Source: Pseudaeromonas paramecii
GTDB lineage: Bacteria > Pseudomonadota > Gammaproteobacteria > Enterobacterales > Aeromonadaceae
Direction of reading: 5' to 3'
Length of the DNA stretch: 64,000 nt
NCBI RefSeq assembly: GCF_039540575.1
Contig: NZ_BAABFC010000029.1
Coordinates: 1 to 64,000 of the forward strand
The notes under the pieces were generated by a model. That model was not told the origin of the DNA and made no database searches. It saw nothing but the letters and a program-made list of their open reading frames with translations. Both the position numbers and the translations under genes were made by a program. Below, in pieces: positions 1 to 7,638 of the stretch. How positions within the stretch are numbered: the stretch's first letter is position 1; each line of letters starts with the position of its first letter.

Positions 1-165
1 AATTCTGAATTAACTGTTGCTGGATCTTTCGATCCGCTTTGGTCACTTCATCAGACATTGAAAATCAATTTTTTCGATTGACTTCAACCTCTGCGAGTGC
101 CCACACAGATTGCTTGAATTGAATTGTTAAAGAGCGGTTCGACCCGGTTTCGCCGGCGTCGTGGG
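1..165 (-). ncRNA. rRNA operon 5' leader (16S gene lies off the left edge)
   Basis: Read on the minus strand, this stretch matches the gammaproteobacterial pre-16S leader. It has a boxA-type antitermination element (GCTCTTTAACAA, 124-135) followed by the conserved block CAATCTGTGTGGGCACTC (about 98-115), which in E. coli lies in the leader shortly after boxA. No 16S sequence is reached before position 1, so the mature 16S 5' end should lie just outside the window. The right boundary is the start site inferred from the proximal promoter. The operon points away from murI and btuB in the same direction as they are read, as in the E. coli btuB-murI-rrnB order. Confidence 0.88.
124..135 (-). promoter_or_regulatory. 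rrn boxA antitermination element
   Basis: The minus strand reads GCTCTTTAACAA, the core of the boxA RNA element that recruits NusB/NusE(S10) to rRNA transcription complexes. It lies about 40 nt downstream of the proximal promoter -10, as expected for an rrn leader. Confidence 0.85.
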
Positions 166-171
166 ATGCGC

Positions 172-199
172 ATCTTACTCGCTTCCCGCTTTGAGTCAA
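172..199 (-). promoter_or_regulatory. rRNA operon proximal promoter (P2-like)
   Basis: The minus strand has TTGACT (194-199), a 16-nt spacer and TAAGAT (172-177), followed by GCGC, a GC-rich discriminator typical of stringently controlled rRNA promoters. The 16-nt spacing is also typical of rrn promoters. Confidence 0.8.
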
Positions 200-257
200 G
201 CGCTATTTTCTCGCCGCTTTCCTCTGCTGCCGGGCTGAGCCCTGACAACGAGGGCGC

Positions 258-285
258 ATTATAGGGACGCCGCGCCGGCTGGCAA
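258..285 (-). promoter_or_regulatory. rRNA operon distal promoter (P1-like)
   Basis: The minus strand has TTGCCA (280-285), a 16-nt spacer and a perfect TATAAT (258-263), then a GCGCC discriminator. Upstream (about 286-325) is an A/T-rich tract fitting an UP element. It lies 86 nt upstream of the second promoter, giving the P1/P2 tandem arrangement of enterobacterial rrn operons. Confidence 0.82.
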
Positions 286-348
286 GGGATTTTTTGAAAA
301 AGGTCACAATAATTTTAGATTTAAAAATAGCCACAGGTTTTCATCTAG

Positions 349-369
349 TTATCCAAGGTGTTATCCACA
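349..369 (+). promoter_or_regulatory. DnaA-box pair upstream of the rRNA promoters
   Basis: A perfect DnaA-box consensus TTATCCACA lies at 361-369, preceded by TTATCCAAG at 349-357, which differs at the last two positions. They sit 64-84 nt upstream of the distal rRNA promoter, where Fis or DnaA could act. No AT-rich unwinding element or wider box cluster is seen, so this does not look like an origin. Confidence 0.5.
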
Positions 370-542
370 AGACAGGCGTTTTGCGCGGTCTATGCCATGT
401 GATCCCATGCAAATTAGTAACGTAAAGTGTTAACTGAGTAGCGTTGCTTAACCAACTGATTGGCACCCCGTTTCGTTCATCACTAACATGAAGTGGTTTT
501 ACGTCTATCACTTTGATTTCTTATTATTTGGTGAAGTGCACT

Positions 543-1082
543 ATGACCCTACTTCAATCTTCTTATCTTCGTGCTTCCCTGCTGGCCGTGGTTCTGGCCG
601 TCCTGGGCTTCGTGTTGGTTGCCAAGCTGGCTGATCTGACTGCCGCCTCCTGGCTGGCCTTTGGACTCTTGCTGGGCGGCTTGTTGACGCCCTTGGCCGC
701 CGGTGCGGCCCGCGAGGCGGCCCCCCGAGGCAATCGGAGCCCGCGCAGTGCGGCCATCCAACCCAGCCCAACCGACCTCGCCGAGGCATATACCGGAGAA
801 TGCAAGACGCTGTACGTGGGCAACCTGCCCTATCGGGCCAACGAGGCGGCAGTGCGCAAGCTATTTGCCGAGCATGGTCAGGTGATCTCGGTTCGTCTGG
901 TAAAGGACAAGGAAACCGGCAAGCGCCGTGGCTACGGCTTCGTGGAGATGCCGCTCGGCGATGCGGATGCCGCCATTGCGGCACTCAATGAGACGGAATA
1001 TCTGCAGCGCACCCTGAAGGTGCGGGAAGCTAACGAGAAAAAGGAGAGCAATCCGGAATTCTCCGAATCCGTTTCGGACTAA
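543..1082 (+). CDS. Membrane-anchored RRM RNA-binding protein
   Basis: Predicted 179-residue protein with two hydrophobic segments (about 12-28 and 36-54), a Pro/Arg-rich linker and a single RNA recognition motif (about 88-165). The RRM has RNP2 LYVGNL (90-95) and RNP1 RGYGFVEM (129-136), including the aromatic positions that stack on RNA bases. The ATG at 543 is preferred over an upstream in-frame start because GGTGAAG lies six bases before it. The gene converges on murI with one base between the stops and no terminator. Cytoplasmic single-RRM proteins are known in bacteria; here the RRM appears tethered to the inner membrane. The RNA target is unknown. The RRM call is firm, the function is not. 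Confidence 0.85.
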   Translation: MTLLQSSYLRASLLAVVLAVLGFVLVAKLADLTAASWLAFGLLLGGLLTPLAAGAAREAAPRGNRSPRSAAIQPSPTDLAEAYTGECKTLYVGNLPYRANEAAVRKLFAEHGQVISVRLVKDKETGKRRGYGFVEMPLGDADAAIAALNETEYLQRTLKVREANEKKESNPEFSESVSD

Positions 1083-1083
1083 C

Positions 1084-1869
1084 TCAGACCAGGCAGGTGA
1101 GGCTCTCGAAGCCGTAGGCCTGTAAGGTCGGTCGCAATCGCGCGGCCTTGTCATCATCGCGGGTACAGTAGGCCCGCGATGTTTTTTTCTCCGATGACGC
1201 CGGCTGCGTGCCCAGCAGATGGCACACCCGCTGCGCAACCGCCGAGCCGGAATCCACCAATGCCACGTCCGGCAGCAAGTCGGCAATTTCCTGTTTGAGT
1301 AACGGGAAGTGGGTACACCCCAGCACCAGGGTATCGGGCTTCTGTTCTCCCTGTTGCCAGGGGGCCAGCACCTCGGCCAGCACAGCTCTCTCCACCGCCT
1401 GCCCCATCAGCTTGCGCTCCGCTTGCACCACCAGCTCAGTGCTACCGCACAACAGTACCCGGTGATGCGCCGCAAACTCCTGGATCAGCCGGTGGGTATA
1501 AGGACGAGCTATGGTGCCCGGCGTGGCCAGCAGGCCAATACAGCCGTTGCGAGTAGCGCTGGCGGCGGGTTTGATGGCCGGCACCACCCCCACCACAGGA
1601 ATGGATAGTGTCTGGCGCAGCGTAGGTAGCACATGGGTGCTGGCGGTATTACAGGCAATCACCACCAGATCCACCGGATGGCGGGCCAGCACGGCGGCAA
1701 TCACCTGGCAGCAGCGCTCCACCAAGCGGCTTTCACTCAGCTCACCATAGGGAAAGCAGGCGTTGTCGAAGGCATAGAGAAAGTTGAGTCCCGGCAATTG
1801 CTGGCGAATGGGCTCATAAATGGACAAGCCCCCAACCCCGGAATCAAATACCAATACTGTCTTGCTCAC
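1084..1869 (-). CDS. murI: Glutamate racemase
   Basis: Interconverts L- and D-glutamate, supplying D-Glu for peptidoglycan in the cytoplasm. The protein has 261 residues, near the usual length of about 265-285. The N-terminal FDSGVGG motif and both catalytic cysteine motifs are present: ACNTAS (Cys73) and GCTHFPL (Cys185). The GTG at 1869 is chosen as start because GGGGG lies seven to eleven bases upstream and the protein then begins MSKTVLVFDSG; an in-frame ATG at 1911 would add 14 unconserved residues. It lies downstream of btuB on the same strand and upstream of the rRNA operon, the same trio as in E. coli. Confidence 0.95.
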   Translation of the reverse strand: MSKTVLVFDSGVGGLSIYEPIRQQLPGLNFLYAFDNACFPYGELSESRLVERCCQVIAAVLARHPVDLVVIACNTASTHVLPTLRQTLSIPVVGVVPAIKPAASATRNGCIGLLATPGTIARPYTHRLIQEFAAHHRVLLCGSTELVVQAERKLMGQAVERAVLAEVLAPWQQGEQKPDTLVLGCTHFPLLKQEIADLLPDVALVDSGSAVAQRVCHLLGTQPASSEKKTSRAYCTRDDDKAARLRPTLQAYGFESLTCLV

Positions 1870-1966
1870 CGCATACGCCCCCTTTGTCGGCGCCGATGAT
1901 ACGCCTCGCAATGGACGCCTGCCAGTGGCGGTGAGGATGAAAAAGGGGCCTCGCGGCCCCTGGGGT

Positions 1967-3802
1967 TTACATCTTGTAGGTCAGGTCCAGGTAGTAGCCG
2001 CGGCCCGGCGTGACATAGCCGCTGGCAATGACGTAATCCTTGTCCAGCAGGTTTTCCACCCGCCCCTGCACCTTGAGGGCGGAGGTCAACTGATAGCCCA
2101 TGGTGAGGTCCCACAGACTATAGCCACCCAGGGTGGAGCCATCACTGTCGGGACGTGGCCCTTGGTACAGCCAGCTCAGGCCACCATCAAGCTGCTGCCA
2201 CTGGCCTTGCGCCACCCATTTGTAGTTGCGCTTGGCGCGACGGATCAGCTGGGTACCGCTATCCAGATCCTTGGGATCCTTGAAGTCGGCACTCAGGCGG
2301 TGACTCACAAACCCTGTGTCAAACTCGGCCTCCAGCTCGACGCCCTGGATACGCGCCCGACCGACGTTGGAGGGCACCCAATTTCCACCATCAGTCGGTG
2401 CCCATTGGATCAGCTGGTCGATCTTGTTGCGATAGCCGGTGACCCGCCACAGCACGGCGCCGGTCAGCCCTTCCAGGCCCAGCTCACTGTTGCGCGAGGT
2501 CTCTGGCGTCAGATCCGGGTTGGCGGAGCCGGGGTAGTAGAGATCGATGAAGGTCGGCGCGTGGAAGGCGGTACCGTGCAATGCGCTGATGCGGTAGCCG
2601 GGGATCAGGGTCCAGCCGGCCCCCGCCTGCCAGGTGTTATGGCGACCGTACTGTTGGTTGTCGTCGGAGCGCCCACTCAACTCGGCGCTGAGCTGCTCAC
2701 CGGTATACTGGCCCAACAGATAGGCACCGGTATTTTCGCGATCGATATCACCCGTTGCATAGGCGGAACCGTAGGCAGCAGACTCGCCCAGCAGCACCTC
2801 CTTGCGCCACTCAACCCCGGCCCCCAGCCCCCAGCCCTGGCCCAGATCCAGCTGGTTCAGCCAGCTCAGCTGGCTCTCCTCGATGACGGAGTGAGATGAG
2901 GCCTGATCCCGGTTCTGGGTATCGGCATAGTCGTAGCTGCGGGTGCGCGCATAATTGGCCAACCACTGAGATTGCAGCGCAGCCCCCTGATAGGCGGCAC
3001 TCAGACGAAAGCTGTTATCCTGGTTCCAGCTTTCGTCCCGCTCGTGATAGCTGTAGCTGGCGTAGGAGCCGTCGTATTGGCTGGTGCTCTGGTAGATCCG
3101 GGCGGCGGCACCCAGCAGCCAGGCATCATCGGCCTGCCACTGATAGTCCACCATGCCATTCTTGCCGGTGAAGCCGTGCTCATCGCCATCGTTGAGCCCG
3201 GGGATGGGGTGCACGTTGTAGCCATCCTGATCCTCGTAGCCGGCCGCGACCTTCAGCTGGTGCGACCCCAGGCTCAGGCTGCTGCTGCCATCCAGTGCCT
3301 GACTGCCATGGGAGCCGATGCCGGCATGCAGCTGGGTCTGATCCTGGCCCATGTCAGGCCGGGTGATCAGATTCACCACCCCGCCGATGGCATCCGATCC
3401 ATAGATGGAAGCACGGGCACCGCGGATATATTCGATGCGCTCCACCTGGTTCAGCGGCAGCAGACTGAGATTGACGGAGCCTCGGGCCGAACTGCCCAGG
3501 CGAACGCCATCGATCAGGATCAGGGTCTGGGAGGCGGTGGCGCCACGCACCAGGGCGGTGGCGGTCTGACCCCGACCGCCGGTGCTGCTGATTTCCACCC
3601 CGGGCAGGGTACGCAGCACCTCGGTCACCGTCTTGAGCTGCAAGCGCTCTATCTCTTCGCGGGTCACCACGGAGACAGGCGCCAGTACGGAGGCCACGGG
3701 TTGGGAGAATTGGTTGGCGGTGATGACGTAGACGTCATCGGCGGAAGCGGCAGCAAACGCCGCCACCGGCAGCCAGCTGGCCGCCAGAGCGTATCGAATC
3801 AT
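1967..3802 (-). CDS. btuB: TonB-dependent vitamin B12 outer-membrane receptor
   Basis: 611 residues. A signal peptide (about 1-21, cleaved after ASA) is followed by a TonB-box-like DDVYVITA segment, a plug domain (about 40-150, with the conserved LPGVEI and GSDAIGGVVN stretches) and a 22-strand barrel. It imports cobalamin across the outer membrane using TonB/ExbBD energy. Assignment rests on overall resemblance to E. coli BtuB, the position beside murI and trmA, and the cobalamin riboswitch in its leader. The protein ends in Tyr-Lys-Met rather than the usual C-terminal Phe or Trp recognised by the BAM complex. No btuCDF genes are nearby. Confidence 0.93.
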   Translation of the reverse strand: MIRYALAASWLPVAAFAAASADDVYVITANQFSQPVASVLAPVSVVTREEIERLQLKTVTEVLRTLPGVEISSTGGRGQTATALVRGATASQTLILIDGVRLGSSARGSVNLSLLPLNQVERIEYIRGARASIYGSDAIGGVVNLITRPDMGQDQTQLHAGIGSHGSQALDGSSSLSLGSHQLKVAAGYEDQDGYNVHPIPGLNDGDEHGFTGKNGMVDYQWQADDAWLLGAAARIYQSTSQYDGSYASYSYHERDESWNQDNSFRLSAAYQGAALQSQWLANYARTRSYDYADTQNRDQASSHSVIEESQLSWLNQLDLGQGWGLGAGVEWRKEVLLGESAAYGSAYATGDIDRENTGAYLLGQYTGEQLSAELSGRSDDNQQYGRHNTWQAGAGWTLIPGYRISALHGTAFHAPTFIDLYYPGSANPDLTPETSRNSELGLEGLTGAVLWRVTGYRNKIDQLIQWAPTDGGNWVPSNVGRARIQGVELEAEFDTGFVSHRLSADFKDPKDLDSGTQLIRRAKRNYKWVAQGQWQQLDGGLSWLYQGPRPDSDGSTLGGYSLWDLTMGYQLTSALKVQGRVENLLDKDYVIASGYVTPGRGYYLDLTYKM

Positions 3803-3844
3803 GCTTAGATCCCTAGTTCGCGTAGTATCTAACGAATGAGCAAA

Positions 3845-3861
3845 GACCGGTCTGTCCGGTC
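3845..3861 (-). promoter_or_regulatory. Hairpin in btuB leader (candidate expression platform)
   Basis: GACCGG, TCTGT, CCGGTC forms a six-base-pair stem with a five-base loop between the riboswitch aptamer and the btuB start codon, about 43 nt before the ATG. There is no run of T after it, so control by translation or by an alternative fold is more likely than simple termination. Confidence 0.5.
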
Positions 3862-3870
3862 ACCTTCTCT

Positions 3871-4033
3871 GGCAGGTCTTCGGGCTTGGAGGCAAAGAAA
3901 AAAGATGGGCCTAGGCGACGGCTTCCCGCCTTACGGCAGTGCCTGAGTGGCAACTCCTGTCGCGTTCGTTCCTCCATACCGCTGCGCGCCAGCTCCGGAT
4001 TCTCACCGGATTCCCTTTTAAGTCATGGCACCA
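3871..4033 (-). promoter_or_regulatory. Cobalamin riboswitch of btuB
   Basis: The minus strand carries the conserved cobalamin-aptamer elements in order: GGTGCCATGA, GGGAATCCGGTGAGAATCC, a central GCCACT segment (around 3945-3955), and the B12 box AAGCCCGAAGACCTGCC (3871-3887). It lies between the promoter and btuB, the expected place for cobalamin-dependent repression of the receptor. The boundaries are approximate. Confidence 0.92.
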
Positions 4034-4044
4034 GAGTGGCGGCG

Positions 4045-4073
4045 ATTATAGGCAAGTCACCCGGGGGAGTATA
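4045..4073 (-). promoter_or_regulatory. Promoter of the btuB riboswitch leader
   Basis: TATAAT on the minus strand (4045-4050) lies about a dozen bases upstream of the aptamer start. The best -35 at 17-nt spacing is TATACT (4068-4073), a poor match. The -10 is convincing; the -35 is not. Confidence 0.55.
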
Positions 4074-4108
4074 GACAGGGGCTCGAAATAACCGAGCAAT
4101 AGGGTCAA

Positions 4109-4141
4109 CCACTTCCGCCGGCAGGACACCGGCGGAAGTGG
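4109..4141 (-). terminator. Strong hairpin after the DUF5610-like gene
   Basis: A 13-bp perfect stem (CCACTTCCGCCGG with its complement at 4129-4141) and a 7-nt loop directly follow the stop codon at 4148. The downstream minus-strand tract is only weakly T-rich (GGTTGACC), so termination efficiency is uncertain. Confidence 0.55.
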
Positions 4142-4147
4142 GGTTTA

Positions 4148-5452
4148 TCAGCGCAACTGACTCAACGCCTGCTGCATACGATCATTGAAGCCGGTGAAGG
4201 CGCCGGTGGCCTCCTGCAAGGTGCTACCCTCCAGCCCCTGTTGCTGACCCAAGACCCATTGGGTGGCCTGATCCTGAGTGGGACGGTCAAACAGGGTATA
4301 GGCGTTTTGCAACATCTGCTCCATGCGCCCCAGGTAGTCCGCCAAGGGCCCGAGTGTCTCCTCCAGAGTGGGCCCGTCGCTGCCGTAGCGCTTGGCCAGC
4401 TGGGCACTCTGCTGTTGCTTGAAGTTGAGGGTGGTGCTCACCAGCGTCTGATCATCCCACTGCAGTGCGGTCGCCTTGTCCTGCGCCGCCTGCAGATCAC
4501 CGCCGAAGAAACTGTCCGACAAGTCGGCAATCTGGCCCAGCAGATCACCGATGGCCCCCAGCTCCTGCTGATCCAGCTCGCCGGAGACGGAGAAACTGAA
4601 CGAAGCGGTATGACCGTAGTAGAACTGGCCGTCACTGCTCTGGGGTTGGGCCCGTCTGGCCTCCGCGACATCCGCGCGCGGCGACTCGCCATAGGCCGCC
4701 AGCGCCTTGCGCTTCTGTCCTTCACTCAAGCCCAGGCCACCGGCCTGCAGACGCCACTGCTGCTGCTCATCAAAGGCCACCGTCACCTTGTCGCCATCCT
4801 TGGTGGTGAGTTCGAGGCTCAATGACTGGAGCTGCCGAAACTGCAGGTTGCCCACGGCGCCTGCGGCCTGGCTGGCCTCGGCCTGCTCGGTGGCACTGTC
4901 GTCAACCGTTTCGGTCTCGTCCTGGCCAAACAGGGACTTCTCGAACTCATCCATGCGCTTCTGCAGCAGATCGTAGCTCTTGTCGATGCCGTCGTTGACG
5001 TCCGGGTACTGATCCAGCAGATCCCCCAGCTGCTCACGGGCCGCAGAGAAGCCCATGTCGATGCCCTTACGGGCCTGACCCAGCATCTCCTGCAACTTAG
5101 CCTCATCGGCGCCATCGGCCTGCTTGTAGCGGATGGCATTACTGACAAAGGCCATGACGTTATCCGCCACCGACTCATAGTCAAACCCCAAGGGGTTATC
5201 CGCAGCAGCATCCGCTGACTCGTCGGCCTGCTCCTCCTTGCCCGCAACGTAAGACTTGCCGTCGATCTGCAGGTAGCGCTCCAGGGAGACCCGCAGCACC
5301 ATGCCGCCCACTCGCACCGGCGTGGAGAAGGAGACGGTATCCTCGTCGCCCGCCTTCTTGACCTGGCCAGGGGCCTGCTCCTTGCCGCTCTGGGCGGTCG
5401 TCTTTTGCTTGAGCCCCTGGAGCTGGGACTCGTTCAATGTCTGCAGTTTCAT
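4148..5452 (-). CDS. DUF5610-like protein of unknown function
   Basis: 434-residue Gln/Asp/Glu-rich soluble protein without signal peptide or membrane segment. The region about residues 80-180 (a long amphipathic helix ending in the GIDKSYDLLQKRMDEFEKSL stretch) resembles the DUF5610 family as I recall it; the C-terminal half is more variable. The start at 5452 is supported by GGAGG five bases upstream; an earlier in-frame start would add about 55 residues overlapping the trmA promoter region. It is divergent from trmA and inserted between trmA and btuB, which are neighbours in E. coli. The function is unknown; the family name is a moderate-confidence recollection. Confidence 0.7.
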   Translation of the reverse strand: MKLQTLNESQLQGLKQKTTAQSGKEQAPGQVKKAGDEDTVSFSTPVRVGGMVLRVSLERYLQIDGKSYVAGKEEQADESADAAADNPLGFDYESVADNVMAFVSNAIRYKQADGADEAKLQEMLGQARKGIDMGFSAAREQLGDLLDQYPDVNDGIDKSYDLLQKRMDEFEKSLFGQDETETVDDSATEQAEASQAAGAVGNLQFRQLQSLSLELTTKDGDKVTVAFDEQQQWRLQAGGLGLSEGQKRKALAAYGESPRADVAEARRAQPQSSDGQFYYGHTASFSFSVSGELDQQELGAIGDLLGQIADLSDSFFGGDLQAAQDKATALQWDDQTLVSTTLNFKQQQSAQLAKRYGSDGPTLEETLGPLADYLGRMEQMLQNAYTLFDRPTQDQATQWVLGQQQGLEGSTLQEATGAFTGFNDRMQQALSQLR

Positions 5453-5590
5453 ATTGCCTCCACACCACCCGGACACTGTGGGCTTACGTCTACTATCGGC
5501 CCGCCTGCGCAGAACTTGAGCACAATGGCTGGACAAACCTGTCTTGGCCCTTAAAATCAGCCCCCTTTCTGCCGCCAAGAGGTGTTTTCC

Positions 5591-6691
5591 ATGAGCCAGC
5601 CCCAGTGGGACAGCCAAGAGTATGAGTCACAACTGGCCAGCAAGGCCGAGGCCCTGCGCCAACGCTTTGCCCCCCTGGCCGCCCCAACGCTGGAAGTGCA
5701 TGCCTCCGAGCCGCGCCATTACCGGCTACGGGCAGAGTTTCGCGTCTGGCACCAGGGGGATGACCTCTACTACATCATGTTCGACAGCCAGACCCGTCAG
5801 CGCATCCGGGTAGATACGTTCCCGACGGCCAGTACTCTCATCAATGCCCTGATGCCCAAGGTACTGGACGCCGCCCGCCCCAGCCGGACGCTGCGCCATA
5901 AGCTGTTCCAGGTGGACTTTCTCACCACCTTAAGTGGCGAGGCCCTCATCAGCCTGCTCTATCATCGCCAACTGGACGACGCCTGGCAGGCGGAAGCCGC
6001 CGCCCTGCGCGCCCAGCTGCGGGCGGAAGGCTTCACGGTGGACATCATAGGTCGCGCCCACAAGCAGAAGCTGGTGCAGGAGCGGGAGTTCGTGCTGGAG
6101 CGGCTGCAGGTGGCCGGCCGGGCGCTGACCTACATGCAGGTGGAAAACAGCTTCACCCAGCCCAACGGCGGCATGAACCAGCAGATGCTGGAATGGGCGC
6201 TGGATGTGACCCAAGGCGCCCAGGGGGATCTGCTGGAGCTGTATTGCGGCAACGGCAACTTCTCCCTGGCCCTGGCGCGCAACTTCCGCCGGGTGCTGGC
6301 TACCGAGATCGCCAAGCCTTCGGTGGAGGCCGCCCAGTACAACATCCAGGCCAACGCCATCGACAACGTGCAGATCTTGCGGATGTCTGCCGAGGAGTTC
6401 ACCCAGGCCATCCGCGGCGAGCGCCAGTTCCGCCGGCTGGCCGGCATCGACCTGGCCGGCTATGAGTGCAACACCATCTTCGTGGATCCGCCGCGCGCCG
6501 GCCTGGATCCCGCCACCCTGGCCATGGTGCAGGGCTACGAGCGCATCCTGTATATCTCGTGCAACCCGGAGACCCTGCTGGATAACCTGCAGCCCCTGAG
6601 CCAGACCCATGCCATCGCCCGCTTCGCCCTGTTCGATCAGTTCCCCTACACCCACCACGCCGAGTGCGGCGTCTACCTGACCCGCCGCTAG
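5591..6691 (+). CDS. trmA: tRNA (uracil-5-)-methyltransferase
   Basis: SAM-dependent enzyme that makes ribothymidine at position 54 of tRNAs (and m5U341 of tmRNA in E. coli). It has 366 residues, identical in length to E. coli TrmA. The SAM-binding motif LYCGNGNFSLALA, the DPPRAGLD motif and the catalytic nucleophile Cys324 in SCNPETL are all visible. The ATG at 5591 is chosen over an upstream in-frame GTG because of an AAGAGG ribosome site and alignment with the family start. It is divergent from the DUF5610-like gene and followed by a bidirectional terminator shared with bfd. Confidence 0.96.
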   Translation: MSQPQWDSQEYESQLASKAEALRQRFAPLAAPTLEVHASEPRHYRLRAEFRVWHQGDDLYYIMFDSQTRQRIRVDTFPTASTLINALMPKVLDAARPSRTLRHKLFQVDFLTTLSGEALISLLYHRQLDDAWQAEAAALRAQLRAEGFTVDIIGRAHKQKLVQEREFVLERLQVAGRALTYMQVENSFTQPNGGMNQQMLEWALDVTQGAQGDLLELYCGNGNFSLALARNFRRVLATEIAKPSVEAAQYNIQANAIDNVQILRMSAEEFTQAIRGERQFRRLAGIDLAGYECNTIFVDPPRAGLDPATLAMVQGYERILYISCNPETLLDNLQPLSQTHAIARFALFDQFPYTHHAECGVYLTRR

Positions 6692-6702
6692 CTAAACATG
6701 CA

Positions 6703-6730
6703 AAAGGGCCGTCCCACTGGACGGCCCTTT
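6703..6730. terminator. Bidirectional terminator between trmA and bfd
   Basis: AAAGGGCCGTCC, CACT, GGACGGCCCTTT is a 12-bp perfect stem with A and T tracts on the two sides, placed between the convergent trmA and bfd stop codons. Confidence 0.88.
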
Positions 6731-6759
6731 GCTTCATCTGGGTCTAGCTGCCTGATGGC

Positions 6760-6999
6760 TCAGGCCACCCGCTTGGGCTCCTGCAGACGCTCGCGAATGC
6801 CGATCACCTGGCCGTTGCCCTGGGCCGAGGCGGCCAGGATACCCCGGCCATGCAGCTGCTCACGCAACGCCCGGCGGCAGCGGCCACACTCACCGCCCAC
6901 CCCCAGCTTGAGGCGCAGGGCGCTCAGGCTGTGCGCCCCATCGGCGATGGCCTGTTGCACCTGTTTTTCGGTGATCCCCAGACAGAGACAGACGTACAT
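6760..6999 (-). CDS. bfd: Bacterioferritin-associated [2Fe-2S] ferredoxin
   Basis: 79-residue protein that binds bacterioferritin near its heme and donates electrons to release stored iron as Fe(II). The four cluster ligands are at the family positions: Cys4, Cys6, Cys38 and Cys41. It is slightly longer than the E. coli protein (64 residues) because of a short C-terminal tail. It is divergent from the two bacterioferritin genes, and two Fur-box-like palindromes lie just upstream of its ATG, so derepression under iron starvation is the expected pattern. Confidence 0.95.
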   Translation of the reverse strand: MYVCLCLGITEKQVQQAIADGAHSLSALRLKLGVGGECGRCRRALREQLHGRGILAASAQGNGQVIGIRERLQEPKRVA

Positions 7000-7012
7000 G
7001 ATTGCGAATCCT

Positions 7013-7042
7013 GATAATCATTATCACTTGATAATAATTATC
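7013..7042 (-). promoter_or_regulatory. Tandem Fur boxes upstream of bfd
   Basis: Two inverted-repeat units, GATAATCATTATC (7013-7025) and GATAATAATTATC (7030-7042), closely match the Fur 7-1-7/GATAAT-hexamer consensus. They start 14 bp upstream of the bfd ATG and should cover its promoter. The divergent bfr genes lie about 120 bp away and may also be affected. Confidence 0.85.
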
Positions 7043-7164
7043 ACTAGCTTGCTCCGCAAGGGGTTGCTGGTAATTTCGGCAGAAAAGAGCAAAAAACAGC
7101 TATCTTTATGGGGTCAATCCCCTATGGTAGTAAACCACTGCCCCTCAATTTCAAGGAGATGTCC

Positions 7165-7629
7165 ATGCAGGGAGACAAACAGGTCATCGCCATGCTCAAC
7201 CGGGTGCTAACCAGCGAGCTGACCTCCATCAACCAATACTTCCTTCACGCCCGCATGCTCAAGCACCAGGGACTGAACCAGCTCAACGACAAGGCCTACA
7301 AGAAGTCCATCAAGGACATGAAGCAGGCGGACGAACTGATCGAGCGGGTGCTGTTTCTGGAGGGTTTCCCCAACCTGCAACGGCTGGATCATCTGCGCAT
7401 CGGCGAAACCCCGGAGGAGATGCTGCGCTGCGACACCGAGCTGCAACACGCCACCATAGGCCAGCTCAAGGAGGCCATCGCCCTGTGCGAGTCCAGTCAG
7501 GACTACGTCAGCCGCGACCTGCTGGCCGAGCAACTGGAAGAGGAAGAGGAATACCTGGATTGGCTGGAAACCCAGGCCAACCTCATTGCGCAGACCGGGC
7601 TCGCCAACTACCTGCAAAGCATGATCTAA
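7165..7629 (+). CDS. bfr: Bacterioferritin, heme-binding type with degenerate ferroxidase site
   Basis: 154-residue four-helix-bundle ferritin. Numbering matches E. coli Bfr: the heme ligand Met52 is present, but of the diiron ligands only Glu18 and Glu127 survive. Positions 51, 54, 94 and 130 read Asp, Gln, Gln and Tyr instead of Glu, His, Glu and His. This subunit should bind heme but oxidise iron poorly on its own. The ATG at 7165 has AAGGAG six bases upstream; the ATG at 7159 is too close to that site. A second bfr gene follows after 9 bp, so the two products probably form a mixed 24-mer, as in other bacteria with paired Bfr subunits. Confidence 0.93.
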   Translation: MQGDKQVIAMLNRVLTSELTSINQYFLHARMLKHQGLNQLNDKAYKKSIKDMKQADELIERVLFLEGFPNLQRLDHLRIGETPEEMLRCDTELQHATIGQLKEAIALCESSQDYVSRDLLAEQLEEEEEYLDWLETQANLIAQTGLANYLQSMI

Positions 7630-7638
7630 GGAGTTGCC

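Noticed and set aside
1..120. Annotating a partial 16S rRNA
   Set aside because: The sequence matches only the leader; the 16S 5' sequence (AGAGTTTGATC motif on the minus strand) is not present.
349..369. Replication origin
   Set aside because: Only two DnaA-like boxes, no AT-rich 13-mers, and no dnaA, gidA or mioC nearby.
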